Below are positions 36,421-49,934 of a DNA stretch of 64,000 bases, piece by piece. Every line of letters begins with the position of its first letter. The first letter of the stretch is position 1. The position numbers and the translations under genes are program-made. The stretch covers positions 18,496,501 through 18,560,500 of the forward strand of contig CM073596.1 of the NCBI GenBank assembly GCA_037074705.1. The letters run 5' to 3'. The notes beneath the pieces were generated by a model. The model searched no databases. It was not told the origin of the DNA and saw nothing but the letters and a program-made list of their open reading frames with translations. Source of the stretch: Zhengitettix transpicula. Taxonomy: Eukaryota; Arthropoda; Insecta; Orthoptera; Tetrigidae.

Positions 36421-38180
36421 AATTTATATTATTCTTGTAAACCAGATGATGCTCCAAACTTGTAACAGAATATCGTGTGATTTTATAATTTGTCATTTAA
36501 TTCTATTGTATTGACCATTTTTATTTGTTTAGAAATTCAACAATCAGTAAAAGCATTATTTTGTTAATTATAATATTTTGGAGGAGTGTTCCACGTGTTT
36601 CACGTTAATATATATGGAACATAAAAATTAATTTATCATATTGCAACATCATAAGAATCCGAAATGGGATGAAACGTTGAGAGATTTTTTAAATATAAAA
36701 TTTAACGTTGTTAATCGACTCGTTCAATATTTTTTTCTGACTTAATTGACCCTGAATCATGTTAATCAACAGTCAGATCTTTAATTTTAATTTTATAAAA
36801 CAAAACAATTGAAGAAGCGATGAAATAATAGAACTAAGTTCTAGCTAAAAGTCAGTCACTGTTTATTCCTAATTTTTGGTATTCTTGTTTAGTACATAAA
36901 GGTAGTACTTAGACATTAAAAAATCCTGCAGTGTTTTTGAGCGTGGATTTCGGTTTTGCATTTTCAAATTTACCGCGTTTGAGCGTCCAGAGGCGTCGTT
37001 ATTGTTTTGGAGGCGCTCCAGTCGCTCCAGTCGCTCACGGTTGCCTGATGATGCCATAAAACATTTTTTTCTTATTGCAGAACGAAACTTTTTTATGTAA
37101 CTAATAACTCATTCACTGAATTGATTTGTTCTGCCTGTTCTTGGCTCTATTTAATTAATGTATATTTTTTAAAGTTTAAGTTCGTGTGCAGTTTGTACTT
37201 CATAGTCATTATAATTTGAATAAAGACTTAGTATTATTATCAAACAACTTCATTTGGGATTCAAAACCAATACATTCACTACTCAAAGGAATGAAACGTG
37301 TGGTAAGTGAATGTATCACGTTCGAATAGTGAATCTAAATATTGCATTCCACATCATGAAACAGATTTATTATTATTGTTATTTGCTGTGTCCTCAATTT
37401 TCTCTGTTTTGCAATCACGTCTTTATATCAGCGAGCTTCATCGTATTTGATTACGTGGCGTCCACTTGTTGGGCTTGATATTGAACCCTTTATGCTGGCC
37501 GACGTCAGTCATGGATATGACGCTTAGGACATCGAGATCCGTGTGAAGTGGTCGCTGGTTGCCGATTGTCCATGAGGTTTGGTGCCTGTTGCACCTGGGA
37601 GGGGATATCCGTGGCATTGCGACGCCACTGACGTCACCGTCTGGCGCCACGCGACGATGCGTCGCCTTGACAGTGACGCGCTGACGACGCCCCACGAAGC
37701 ACCGCACGCACGCATCCTGCCAGGCCAGGCCAGGTAACCTCCTCTCACACTCTGTTTTCTTAAAGCCACCGACGTGACACTTCGCCGCTCTTGTCCATCT
37801 ACATCTCAAGCGGTCGGATCGACACTTGCTGACAAGTCTGCGTCTTTGAAAACAGTAATTCACACTCATCTCCGCTTTCAATATGTCTGGACGGCATTTA
37901 AATTATTGTAGACATTTGTAGTCATTGGCTCGTTATTTGGATACTTGACCATTTTTTTGGGATTATCTATAGTATACAAGCAACTATGTAGGGCATTTTG
38001 GAAATGAAGTGTCATTGGAATATGATCATCCTTAACCAGGAAAGGCCTTCAGAGAGCGAGAGAGAGACGGAAAAAGAATGCGAGCTCCGGTTTGAGGCTT
38101 AATTTATTTCAACAATTAAATAATTGGAATACGTAAAGGAACCAAATAACAGACAAAATTATCCCTTAAAATTAATGCTT
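36421..38180. other. Unassigned DNA, GC-rich patch at about 37440-37880
   Basis: The patch contains a 147-codon minus frame (37438-37881) rich in Arg and Cys without recognisable domains, and a TGACGTCA at 37629-37636. A degenerate motif with GATGAAACGTTGAG is near 36669-36682. Confidence 0.4.
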
Positions 38181-38215
38181 CTCAACGTTTCTGTAACTCA
38201 TGTTGCTTTCATCAG
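38181..38215 (-). repeat. Hammerhead-like motif
   Basis: Minus strand: CTGATGA, AAGCAACATGAGTTACA, GAAAC, GTT, GAG. The core boxes are kept, but stem II is weak and the putative cleavage triplet is GAG, which would not be cleaved. Remnant of the same family. Confidence 0.4.
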
Positions 38216-40572
38216 GTGATTCATAGTAATCTGTAAAAAGTATTGTAGAAACGTGTTGTATTTATTTTAACAGATATATTTTTCTGTTAATTGGATAATA
38301 TTTTCGTCCATTTAGTCGCCATACAGACGTTTTTATCTTTCCATATAGAGAATATGCCTGGTACATCTTTAATCATAAGTCAGAGTGAATTTACTCAGTG
38401 AATGGAATTGGATTAAAAAAAGTTTGTTTAGAATAAGTGTTGAAAGCTAAACGAAACGTTTCATCCCTTTATTTGGGACCTATTAGAAAAGTTACGACCA
38501 TGGAAGTTAAAATTCTAGGGATATTTTATTAATTAAAATTCTATATATCTATTTTATTAAGTTGAACCAGAATTGTGTAGAACTGTTATATTTTGTGGGT
38601 GAAAATTTAAATATTATACGAATATTAAACTAAGTGGTCCAAAATAAATTAATGAAACGTTGGTTTTGCATTGAATTTTTATTTTCACTATTAATTAAAT
38701 CATGGAATAAATTTTCTGTGACAGTTCTTCCCATATTTCATTTTTGTATATTTTATAGTCATATAGTCTATATTAAATTTTTGATCATTACAATTTAAAT
38801 CAAAATTTATTATTCGTGATTAGGAACAGATACTTTCACTACGTAAGGGAATTTGTTATTAGTTTGTTTCCATTATTTATAAGTCGAATAAATATGATAC
38901 GTCATACAAATAGATTCGAAAATTTATAAATTACCGTTACAAAAATATATTTAGAGTTTCGGCATCAATGGTGATCTGTATGGAAATTATGCTCAATAAT
39001 TTTTAAATATACCCTATAAATTATATATAGAAAGTTTGTTTTAGGATAAATCCAATTATGTCAATTCATTAATCGAATAGTGAAGAGGGACTAAACCAAA
39101 AATATATTTTATAGTTTTTTATATGTTTGATGTTGCTCTGGAGGTTAATAAATGTAGTAATATTTTTTTCTGTGTAATTGACAATGCAATATATATTGAC
39201 ATATCTCCACTAAATAGAATTCTCATCCGTAAAACACACGAAATCGTTAAAAGTAGTTTCCCTCGGTTACTTGGTCCAATCGTAAAGTACGCATTGTAAA
39301 GTACAATAATATGTGACTTTTCCAGTGTCAACCAAAGAATTCTATTTTCTACTTCAGTACATTCAAAAAAACAAAACATGGTGAAACTTTGTCAATTGTG
39401 TCCGAACCGTGTGTGTATTTACGGTTACAATTAAAAATATATTTATAGCCTCATTGATGAATTTGTAGGTCCCTCCGTTACAGTCGCGTCGATGCGGTAG
39501 AAGTTCCCCTAATGCTTTTATGTGACGTTACGAATTTTTCCTATTGTTAATTATCCACAGCTGAGAGACCTACATTCATTTTGCTCACAATATTTGGTCG
39601 TATTGTTCCGTACGTAAAAGTGAATTAGATACAAAATATTTCAGAACTTTATGGTCCTTGTAATCTCTGCTAAATTGATATTCTATAATCGTGGCCCTGT
39701 GATTTGTTCTTTGTTTCCGAAGTCTGTTATTTAACATTTATTGAACTATGGAGGTGAATAATTTTATGAAGAATCAGTTTTTTCTATCTTAATTCCTCTT
39801 TCAAAACGTGGTGATTTCCGCATTCAAACTGGGCACAATAAATTCAACATCCTCAGTAGTGATTATTGCAGCTGAATATTACAACGCTTATCATCTAAAC
39901 TGCTCTGAACGTTGCTCGATTACGCCTCGCCTTTTTCCCTGCCAGTTTTTACGGATGTTCCCTTAATTGCTAATTATCTGTGCCTGAATCTGAGTTGTGC
40001 CGTCTTAATGGCTCGGTGGGAATTCCAACGCACGTCTCCGGAAGAAATGAGAATGCGTGTGTCTGTGTGTGTGTGTGTTGAGTGTTTTCCGGTTCCTAAG
40101 CGGCCTTCAATAGGAGGCACTCTTCCACGTGGCCCTTTGCCAGTCCCGACTAATTCCGTCACTTACCTGCTTTCTGGCATTCCCACAGCTATACGAGACA
40201 AGCCCAGAACCACGGGGAAGTGGCCGGACAATAAACAGGCACGGAGATGAGGTGACAGGAAACCCGACTGATACAAAATGGGGGACTGTAGACAAAGGTA
40301 CTATGGGATTAAGAAGTATAAAAGTTGATATACCTACGAGTGAAACATACTGGGAATTAATAAACAATATATAACGGTAGTTAGAGAGGAATTATTTGAA
40401 TCGACATGCAAAATATTCTATCCTGAAGCTGGAAGTTTCTGGATTCGTTATTGAAGAATATTTATTAACCTCTGTATAGATAGCTGGCTCCTGTCTTTGT
40501 CGCAGAAATTAATCTTAACATATTCCCCGAAGACCAACAAAACAATTTTTTTTCTTGAATAAGAAGAAGGTT
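38216..40572. other. AT-rich spacer with a GT microsatellite
   Basis: A short GT array lies near 40060-40078. Frames of 81-112 codons overlap on both strands at 39912-40374 without domains. Nothing recognised. Confidence 0.45.
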
Positions 40573-41490
40573 TAGACAGACCATGTATAGGGTAATCCAC
40601 AGAGTGGCATCTCCCCTCTTATACCATAGGAAAGGGAGTGAAATGGGGGATGCGGAAAGGTGGAGCAAGGTAGCCAAGGGTTAAATAGGAACCCCAAGCT
40701 ATGGTTTCAGGATCCTATCCGTTAATTTGCCTAAAAGTTATGTAGGGAAAACACTAGAAAACTTGCATCAGGTAGGTCGGGCATTGGGTACTTGTCCCAC
40801 GTCCTTCCACGAGCGGGAGAGTAGTTTGCTGTGGGGACGCAGCATTCCCTTCTCCGTGCTTCGACCAGTTTAGGAGGCAGCTGGCCGGCTATTCCAATAG
40901 GCATAGCGGACAACTCTTACCGGATACCCAAGGTCGGCGATCCCGGAACATACACCTCTCAAAACTGGCCGAGGTGCCTCGGCATGTGGGAACCTTACTT
41001 CAAAAACTGGGAGAGGAGAAGGCAGCCCCAAAGGTAGCCCCCTCCGCCTCTCCTATAAGGTTCTGCCTGCGAGAGAACATCCGTCGTAGGAGGCAGTTTT
41101 TTAAAAAAACTATGTATAGGGTAATCAACACCCCTCTTATAGCATAGCAAAAGGAGTGAAAGGGGCGATGCGGAAGGGTAGAGGAAGGTAGCCAAGGCTT
41201 AACTAGGGCCCCCGGCCTGTGGTTTTAGGATCCTACCCGGAAATTCGCCTAAAAGTGATGCAGGGAAAACCCTAGAAAAATCTGCAACAGGTAGGTCGGG
41301 CATTTGGTACTTGTCCCACGCCCTTCCGATGGTGAGAGAGGGGTTTGCTGTGGGGTCGCAGCGTTCCCCTCGCCGTGTCTTGACGGGTTTAGGAGGCAGC
41401 TGGCCGATTATTCCAATAAGAATAGCGGACAACTCTTACCAATGTCTGCGTCCACCTCTCAAAACAGGCCGAGGTGCCTCTGATTCTTTG
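40573..41490. mobile_element. Two FB left arms in direct tandem
   Basis: The first arm begins ATGTATAGGGTAATCCAC (about 40583) and runs through GTTCTGCCTGCGAGAGAAC. The second begins TATGTATAGGGTAATCAAC (about 41111), in the same orientation, and stops after CAAAACAGGCCGAGGTGCCTC (about 41480). Each corresponds to the left arm of 32978-34123. The joint at 41080-41115 is GGAGGCAG followed by a T/A run. The outer sequence GAAGAAGGTTTAGACAGACC recurs inverted at 48703-48760, so the family has a longer terminus in some copies. Confidence 0.72.
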
Positions 41491-41661
41491 ATAATTTGCT
41501 CTATTATATTACAATTAATGACGGTATGTAATTTTTTTAAAAAATACTTCAATTAAAGGCTCGAATATCTGAAAAATTTTTCAAACTCAAGTGCTACTGT
41601 TTCGAATAGCATGTTGGTCTTTATCAAACACGGGAATTATATGATTTATTTTTATTATATA
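41491..41661. other. AT-rich spacer
   Basis: A TTGATAAAGACC...TTCGAAACAGTAGC string on the minus strand (about 41593-41630) weakly resembles the hammerhead motif family. Confidence 0.35.
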
Positions 41662-43688
41662 TGTTTCCGCCAAAGTTTAAAATCCGGCATTCTATAGAAT
41701 ATCTAGACATTGTATATTATTCCGAAAACTAGCAATGTACGAAATAATTTATATTTAACACATTTCCTAGGCATTCTATAAAATGACAAATGAGAATCGG
41801 TAATGTATGACATTCATCTCCGATTCGTTTCAAATATTTCGTGGCAATGCACGTGACTTTTAACGCGCGCCTCAGGCAATTGCACTTTGCGGTTTGTTCA
41901 AGAGTGTCAAAATAAACAATTTTACTTTGATTTGTTCAACGACAAAAATTAGTTTTTTACTGTGCTCCGTTGAAAATGGAGACACAAGCTGTATTGGTTG
42001 GCGGAAGGAGTCATGCATGGTCTATAGTCCTGAAACAACCATGAACTGTCCAAAATTCGATTTAATAACGGTATTTTCTTAACCGAAAGTACTAACCAGA
42101 AATTAATAAATGATGTACAAAAAGAAGGAACGTAGGGACAATTAATTGGTTGCTGAATCGCTGTGATGCGATTGTCGTAGAAAACAAAAATAAACTCATT
42201 TATCATGTTAATGAAGGTCTCGGTAATATACAGTATTACGTCACGGACTCGTGTGATTCGTGAAGCTCATTGGACACGGAGCACGTGATATAATGTTGCA
42301 AGAACTTTCAACCAAATACTACAAAAGTTACACGCCATGATATTGAACTGTACATCCACCTTTGTGAACCTTGCCAGAAAAAACTTTTTATAAGAAAATT
42401 GTTTTCCTTAATAATAAAGCCATAAATTTGGTTTCGTACAAGTTTCATCTTTCTTTATGTATATTGGATAAATTTTTTTAATGGCACTCTCATTCTTCAG
42501 AATAACATTTATATTTTTGAGAAAGGCACGTCATATATATTGTAGTGATTGGTAATTAAGACATTGTTCTAATTGAAAAGTTGAATTGTAGAGGACTCAT
42601 TATTGGTGGATATAGAGCGGACGCCGCAACAAACCGGCAAGGCAAAGAAAGCATTGTTGATCGATCGAGAAGGTTCTACGCGCTCAAAATTTGCGAGACG
42701 AACGAACAGTCGGGCAGCAGACAGCGAATAGATCAGACGAAAAGTTTTACAGTCGGCAGTCAGAACGAAAGAATGTGGTCCAGTCACAAACATGCTTTCA
42801 AATATTAAAAAGTAAAGCAATATTCAGTCAGGAAGGAGTGGTCGAGCGTAGATTCATCATGCTGGCCATAGACAAACCAATGAAGTCCATTTTCAACTAA
42901 AGTCATGAGATCTACAAATCCAGGTTGCAGTAAAGCATCGAGAACCAACCAATTTGTGTTAAACCAACTAACAAACAACGCCAATTAGAGCCTGTGAACA
43001 TTTAGAGTCTGTGAGTACTTAGAATCAGTGATGTCCCCAAAATTGTGCACGGAAAGCTAAAAAGAGATCTGGGCGGCCGTAAGTAGAGAAAAACTTTAAA
43101 ATCATTTGCAAACCGTGTTTAAAAGATAAAAGTCAGATCGTTCTTTAATTATTTAATTATCGATAAAATGAGATCTTTAATTATTCAGATCATTCTTTAT
43201 TTCTTGATAAGAATTGAAATTGTTTAAATTCAATCTTTAGTATTATTTTCTTCAGCAACAAATTTCGTCTATGTTCGGACGCATTGATTTCCATAAAAAG
43301 TAAATGTAATTTTGATTATATAAATTCTGCCATTTATCAAACACAGTTCAAGACTCTGAGATTCCAAATATTTTGTGTATTTTATACTTGTTTTAAAATT
43401 GTTAATAAATCTTGTTTAATAGTTTTCACATAAGTTATTTCATTTAGAAACGCCACATTCATATCATATTTAATTATTACAGTATAAAATACCCTTTCAG
43501 GACCTTTTTTCATACTTTGCCTAAATAGCATTTGTCATTGTATACAATGCCTAGGTATGATATAAAATGCTTATGGAAAGTATGTAATAATTCTTATCTT
43601 TCATACATTGCCAAAAACCGCCGGGCATTATATACAATGCCTGGGAATTCTATAGAATACCGGCTTTTCATACATTGCCGGGAAATAT
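41662..43688. mobile_element. Non-autonomous DNA element with palindrome-rich inverted termini
   Basis: The left terminus (41662-41792) and right terminus (43529-43688) are inverted repeats. Each contains ATTCTATAGAAT (41689-41700, 43647-43658), a CATTGTATAxxATG-type palindrome, an A-run block followed by GCAATGTA, and CCTAGGCATT...ATGACAAATG at the inner edge. The right terminus has a perfect CATTGTATACAATG (43536-43549). The 1.7-kb interior has no frame above about 85 codons and no transposase. Exact ends and superfamily are not determined, and no target duplication was identified. Confidence 0.55.
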
Positions 43689-44036
43689 ACAATGGAATTA
43701 CAGGTAATATCATAACAAGCTCGGAGTGGTTCTTAATGGAAGAGGAGATACACTTTCTAATTTTGTAACTTATGCTATTATTTCTTTACACAATTGACAG
43801 TAATATCTACATGCGCATAATCGAAGTATTCACATTCATTAAAATAATTGATGTACACTCAGTACTTGGCTCACTGACTACGAATTCTTTTCAATAGTAG
43901 GCTTTCCAGAGGGTTCTTGTCGTTTTTGGCATCGAAAATCCCCCCCCCCCCCAATTGTTGTATCCGCAGTGTCGAACATTAATTTATGTTTCTATTTGTT
44001 TATATTACCCGTCGTCTGTGACAATAACTCTGCCAA
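43689..44036. other. AT-rich spacer with a C run
   Basis: A run of 13 C at 43940-43952. Nothing else recognised. Confidence 0.5.
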
Positions 44037-45510
44037 TCATTACATATATATAATAATAAATTATTTATATTTGTATGTATGTATGTATTGACGTCATTTT
44101 CTATTCAAATTTAATCGATTGCAACAAAAATTGGAACACATATTCTTCAAAACACGAGAAACGGTACTTTAGGAGTGATAAACCCCTAACATAAAGGTTA
44201 AAAAATTATAAATGGAACATTTTGATTATTTCGAGTTTAATCAATGCGCGCCAATAGACAATGACGTCACGCTAGACAGATACGTTACTATGCGACGAAC
44301 AAAGGAAATGATACCTTTTTCCGTAATGAAATAAAGCAGAAATATTGTCATTCGATAAAATGTATAATTTTATCCAGTAATACTCCATCGAATGATTATA
44401 AAAAAACAATATGAAATACTTAACGATCCTTGCGGAAAATGTAAGTTAATTTTCACGCCATATTAGTGACTCCAATATGGCGACCATTTGTTTACATTAT
44501 CACTCTAGCTAACAATTTCATCTTTCGTTTGAAGTTTGAAGACTGATAAACAATTATATCCTGCAATACTCGTGGAGTCTAGGTAAGTATTCTATTCGTA
44601 AAGAAAAACGGAGGTATGTTTCTTGGGATTGATGCAATAAAATTGAATGTATTTTACAGCTGTTCAATTAATTATCGGTCGAAAGTATGTACGGAACTAG
44701 GAACATTCGTAATTATTGACCCCAAGTATTTAAAAAATTCATATGTTTATTTTTCCGGTTTCGAGTGTTACGTCTTCTTAATCTTTTCATAAACACATGT
44801 ATTCGGTCTTCTGTAAATTTATGTTCAGTCCCCATTTTTTATATTCTTCCATGAGCTTATTTGTCATGTTCTCTTCATCTCCTGCAAATATTACCTGATC
44901 GTTAAAGAATTATAAATTGAAAATTTTGATCATTTTGAGTTAAATTAATGCGCGCCAATAGACCATGACGTCACAAGAGAGAGAGAGAGAGACGTTACTA
45001 CGCGACGAACAAAGGAAATAGTACCTTTTTCCGTAATGAAATAAAACAGAAGTATTCCAATTCAATAAAATGTATAATTTTATCCAGTAATACTCCATCT
45101 AATGACAATAAAAAGACAATACGAAATTCTTTACGATCCTGGCGGTAAATTTTCGCGCCATATTAGTGACTCCAATATGGCGACCATTTGTTTACATTAT
45201 GAATCTAGCTAACAATTTCATCAATTTAATCTTTCGTAATGTCTGAAGACTGAGGGACAATTATATCCTGCAATTCTCAAGGAGTATATTGAAGAAGAAA
45301 GTCGGAGGTATGTTTGTAGGGATTGATGCAATAAAATTCCATGCATTTTACTGCTGTTGAATTAATTCACTATCGGTCGAAAGAATGTACGGAACTAGGA
45401 ACAGTTAGGTTTAGGTTAAATCATTTCTTGACTATAGATGAATATGGAATTAAATACTTTTTGGGGTTTATATAAATAAGTTCACGGGGCAACGCCGGGC
45501 ACCCAGCTAG
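44037..45510 (+). mobile_element. Composite Helitron-like element with captured RT fragment (copy 3)
   Basis: Third copy of the composite. The 3' terminus is intact (GGGCACCCAGCTAG|T at 45510/45511). The 5' end is A|TC followed by a diverged TA-rich stretch. The RT fragment is at 44703-44902. Both unit halves carry TGACGTCA, the second beside a GA tract (44974-44991). Confidence 0.72.
44703..44902 (-). pseudogene. Captured RT fragment
   Basis: About 200 bp with the same junctions as 8183-8391 and 30769-30973; small deletions relative to them. Not functional. Confidence 0.7.
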
Positions 45511-47989
45511 TGAATAATATGAAAATGGATGAAGTAAGTGAAATTTAACATAAGAGTAGGCTTATTTAATTAATTGATAGAAACAAACTTTCTGTTTTTG
45601 CACCTCGAAGTCTCCTCTTTTCCAAGGATTTTTTTTTTGGGGTGTTCCATTTCCAAATTGCTGACATTATTGAGTGGCTGATATGATTTCCCGTCGCAAT
45701 CAATATTTGCAGCTATGAGGTGGATTTCTGCGGTGTTTGCGTTGGAGGGTCGCGGAACACGCTTGCTAATAATTACAGTGTCGTGTTCGCTGTTGTCACA
45801 ACACGTCTCTGACTTGAAACGCCGACGACGACAACAAACCACGGTACTCAATACCCCATGGACAGTCAACACATCACATTCGTCCAGCCCTGGATTGCGT
45901 GTACTCTGTGGAGATCTACGTCGCACGGAAACTTTGAACATGCGTTACCAATTTTAATTATTTTCTCTTTTATTTTCACTTTTTAAACAACAGTTATTTT
46001 ATAATTACTTTACATTTGCAGGTTGCAAGTACTTCCGGTTTTAAAAAAAATAAATATAATTTTATGTCCGTTCTTCACGAAGAAATAATATGATAAAAAT
46101 AACATACCTTTTAGTATGTTAAAATATTATTTTGTTTCGAATTTAATTTGCAGTGAATTTGTTGAAAAATATCAGAGAGATTAAAATAGCACAGCGGTAA
46201 TCGAAATTGCTCACGAAACGAAAATTATCATATTTTCAATCATATTAAATGTCGTAGAAAACTGGTAATTTCTGAAACGCTACATATTCAATGTTATAAT
46301 TTTTTTAAGTGTTATCATTCATCCTTAAAATATTGATATTATCTATGAATATATATTTTCCTTTTTTCCCCCAATTTTTGTAACTCAACTTTACCTCTAT
46401 TATATTTTAAGATGATAAAACGATGAAAAATATCTTATAACTCAACGTTAAAAAGTCAAAATAATTATATGTAAAATAAGTGTGTTTTTGGTCCTTAATT
46501 TAATATCTAAAACTAAATGACTAAATACGACCGAATCGAAGAACGAAAGAGAAACTTCATACCCAACTTGATAAACTCCTGCATTATGATTTATTAGTTT
46601 TATTACGGCTTTTCTGAGGCATTAATTTCAATATTTAAGATAATTAATCTACTCACCTGAGTTATTTTATTTAATTGTTAACATGTTCAATTTAAAATTT
46701 ATTTTATCAACTTTTCAGGAGTATATAATAACAGTTCTACACTTGACACACATGTAATGTGATTTAATCTTATTTGTGTTATGTACCCAGGGCCTTTCTA
46801 ATAAAAGTGTTTAATAACTCATCGGTTAAATCTCTAACGTAGAAATTGATTTTGTGATTTCATAAATTAATTACACTGTTTGTGGCTATAATCTATTCAG
46901 CATGTGATTTTCCATCGCAATAAAATAATACATTCCTTTTGTTGTTTGATTAATTCTATGTCGATTAATGGCTAGCTAGGACATTTAATATTTAGGAGTA
47001 ATGGACAGTAAGGAGAAATTACTGTGAGAAACGAATATATTGTGAGTGAGGGAAATCGTATATAGGAGAAACCGGCCGGTCCGTGCGAGCTCGAATTAAA
47101 GAGGAGTCCGACAGTGTTATTACTTCGCCGTCGCAGAACATTCTATCACCACAATTCTTTCAATAACACTGGGGAAAAAAACCTTTACTCACCAGTGTAA
47201 ATTCTTTGTGAAGGTCAAAATTTCGTGATACTCAAGGTAATACAGAATTTTAACCGATATTTCGTATTTACCTGCAGTGTTACTGAATTAGCGGTGAGAT
47301 TTTCGACTCTTCAAGTCAACCGGACTTGGACCCTGTGTAAGTTCATAGAACTAAAGTCTCGTCGGCAACGAAAACAGTTTTTTCAATAAATAATGGCATG
47401 GTTAATTTGGAAGAGACCAGGTTTTTGAAATCCTAAACTAACTTGTTCTTTTAGAAGACTTCTTTTTTGAGTTAGAAAATTTCCTGGTATAAATTATCCC
47501 TTACACAAAAAGAATGTAATTATTCTGATCTCGTATACCAGTGTAAATAACGTCCACTTGTTTCTGTCTTTCAAAAACGTGTTAAGACTGAGACGAATAA
47601 AACGGTGAAAACGTGGCGACTGATTTTGAATACAAGAGCCAGAGATGTATTTTACGACGGCCCGGCGGTTACTTACCAGAAGTTCTTCTCTGGAAGCACA
47701 TGAAGAGCAATTACACAAGGTAAAGGATGAATCTCCATTGGCAACGGTCCAGTGCCGTGGTGGAGGAGCAGAGGCTAAAGTGAGTGGAGAAGGGGTTGCG
47801 GGTGAATTGACGACCGCCTCTTCTGTAGTGAGTGTGTGTGTGTGTGTGTGTGTGGGTGGACCGTTTGGACGGTGGAGGCTTCAAGCACACACGTGGAACT
47901 CATTAAAACGCGATATCAGTCGCGGTAGGAATTACTGCATCACTCACGAAGGAATTTCTATCGCACGGTTGAGACCCATATATATATAC
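45511..47989. other. Unassigned DNA, GC-rich patches and a GT array
   Basis: GC-rich patches at about 45690-45940 and 47640-47930 give frames of up to 123 codons without domains. A GT array is at 47833-47854. The stretch 47040-47110 (GGCCGGTCCGTGCGAGCTCG) resembles 10021-10090. Confidence 0.4.
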
Positions 47990-48387
47990 CTCGGCCTGTT
48001 CTGAGAGGTGTATGTTCGGGGGTCACAGACCTTGGGCATACGGTAACAATTGTCCGCTATTCTCATTGGAATAGTCGGCGAGCTGCCTCCTAAACTGGTC
48101 GAGGCACGGAGAAGGGAATGTTGCGTCCCCACAGCAACTCCACTCCCGCTATCGGAAGGGCGTGGGACAAGTACCCAATGCCCGACCTACCTGATGCAGG
48201 TTTTTCAAGAGTTTTCCCTGCATTATTTTAGGCGAATGCCGGGTAGGTTTCTTAAACTATAGCCCAGGGGCCCTAGTTAAGCCTCGGCTACCTTCCTGTA
48301 CCCTTCCGCATCCCCCCTTTAAATCCCTTCCTATGCTAATAAAGGGGAGTTGCCACCATGTGGATTACCCTCATGTAGCCTGTTGCC

Positions 48388-48390
<3 letters not shown>
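47990..48390 (+). mobile_element. FB family, single right arm
   Basis: Matches the right arm of 32978-34123 from CCTCGGCCTGTTCTGAGAGG to GATTACCCTCATGTAGCC. The terminal A run is replaced by a TA microsatellite at 48390-48420. Confidence 0.72.

Positions 48391-48420
<30 letters not shown>
48391..48420. repeat. TA microsatellite
   Basis: Uninterrupted AT/TA dinucleotides directly abutting the FB arm. Confidence 0.9.
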
Positions 48421-48422
<2 letters not shown>

Positions 48423-48664
48423 TAGTAATTTCGATTGTATTAAAAATAATCATTTTTGATAAACAATAAAATATATATTTTGATTTATGGGTAAAGTCTT
48501 TATGGATTTCAGATCTGTATAAGAGCAAAATAAAAGAAATGACAAATTTCGATAGGATAAAATATAGAATTTAAATTTTGATTGGAGTGACAGCAGTGTC
48601 GCAGAAATAATTTATATATAAAATTAATTCATATATATATTTAAAATTAAAAATTAAAAATAAA

Positions 48665-48760
48665 AAATTCACTCCTTTTCCTATTCTATAAGAGGGGAGT
48701 TGCCACTATGTAGATTACCCTATACATAGCCTGTCTACACCTTCTTCTTCTCTATTCTAA
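48665..48760 (+). mobile_element. FB family, terminal fragment
   Basis: CCTATTCTATAAGAGGGGAG, GTAGATTACCCTATACATAGCC and CACCTTCTTCTTCT are the inverse of the outer end of the copy at 40573. Confidence 0.6.
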
Positions 48761-49631
48761 AAGTGTGTTGCTTTTAATAATCTTGAAAAGGGTGCCTTAA
48801 TTAGTAAAAAATTTGTAAATTAATTGAATTATTTACAAATGTTTCGTGTTCATCTTAAAAGCATTTCGAGGAATACAGATCTTCTTTCTAAATAATTTTA
48901 CGGCTGTAAATCCAGTTTACTCTGAAAGAATTAGAATGGTTCACCTGGAATACTAGAGATTTAGAGATGTTGGCTGAGGACGTGGTTCTCGTCATCTAGA
49001 ACTTTGACTTTCAAGTAACGTAGTCAACGGTAAAGGTACTTTTTTTGCTGATCTTAATAACACGTTGTGTATGTGAGCAGATAATAGAGGTGCATATTTG
49101 TAACACAAAAATGTCAGACAGGCGTGTCTCTTTGTAGTTTTACCGCGTCCACATTTATTTACACATAATTGCTACCTATTTGCATGTCATGCAGCAGCGC
49201 GGCATCTTTCGCTTGAACTTAACGAAAGCTTCATTGTTTCTACTTGTTTAATAACGGACTGCACTAAAACAATTATGCCGCGGGGAGCGGCAAATTATCT
49301 CCCATTGTATCGCTTCGTGAGAAGTTCCTCTTTTTTTTTCCCCTTTCCTCCTATGAAGAGGGCTTACACGACCAAATCTTCAAATAGTGCGACTGCCTGC
49401 ATGCGACAGTTGCGGTCCATATTCATGAAAGGGGAACACACACGATGAAGGTAAACCAGGGCATCCTCGTTGTTTGCGAAAGGCTATTCATTCCACGTAA
49501 TATGGCAGCCTTTAAAACTGCAGCTGGAAAAAACTAGTCTAGCGTCTCACAAAGGTCGTATCTGTTCGCACTGACGCTTTCATCACTTTGCGTGACTGCA
49601 TTTAATCTGACCTGTGCAGAAATGCGGCGAT
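48761..49631. other. Unassigned spacer
   Basis: Nothing recognised. Confidence 0.45.
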
Positions 49632-49856
49632 GCAATGCATATTTTGCTTCGAATGCGTTATTAATTATATTAATTATTCGGTGGATTTGCTCGATAGTTT
49701 CATGACGGTTTCTGAAGCCGAACTGATGATTAGGAACTAGCTAGATTGGTTTTAGTCGTTGCAAGAATTTTTTTTTAATACTTCAGAAAGTATGGGTAGC
49801 AAAGTTATAGGACTGTAGGATGTTGTGTCTGTTGGATTTTTCCTGGTTTTAATCGA

Positions 49857-49892
49857 TATAATAAAAAGGATGTATATATATGTATGTATATA

Positions 49893-49931
<39 letters not shown>
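49857..49931. repeat. TA microsatellite within the Helitron 5' end
   Basis: Expanded TA array with two TGTA interruptions, immediately left of the LTR. Confidence 0.85.

Positions 49932-49934
<3 letters not shown>

Noticed and set aside
37438..37881. 147-codon minus frame rich in Cys and Arg
   Set aside because: It lies in a CpG-rich patch with a second overlapping frame; no domain, no flanking splice signals that make sense, no homologous copy.
42560..42900. LTR or leader region resembling 53170-53460
   Set aside because: Only short shared words such as GTAGAGG and a few purine-rich stretches; no alignable block.
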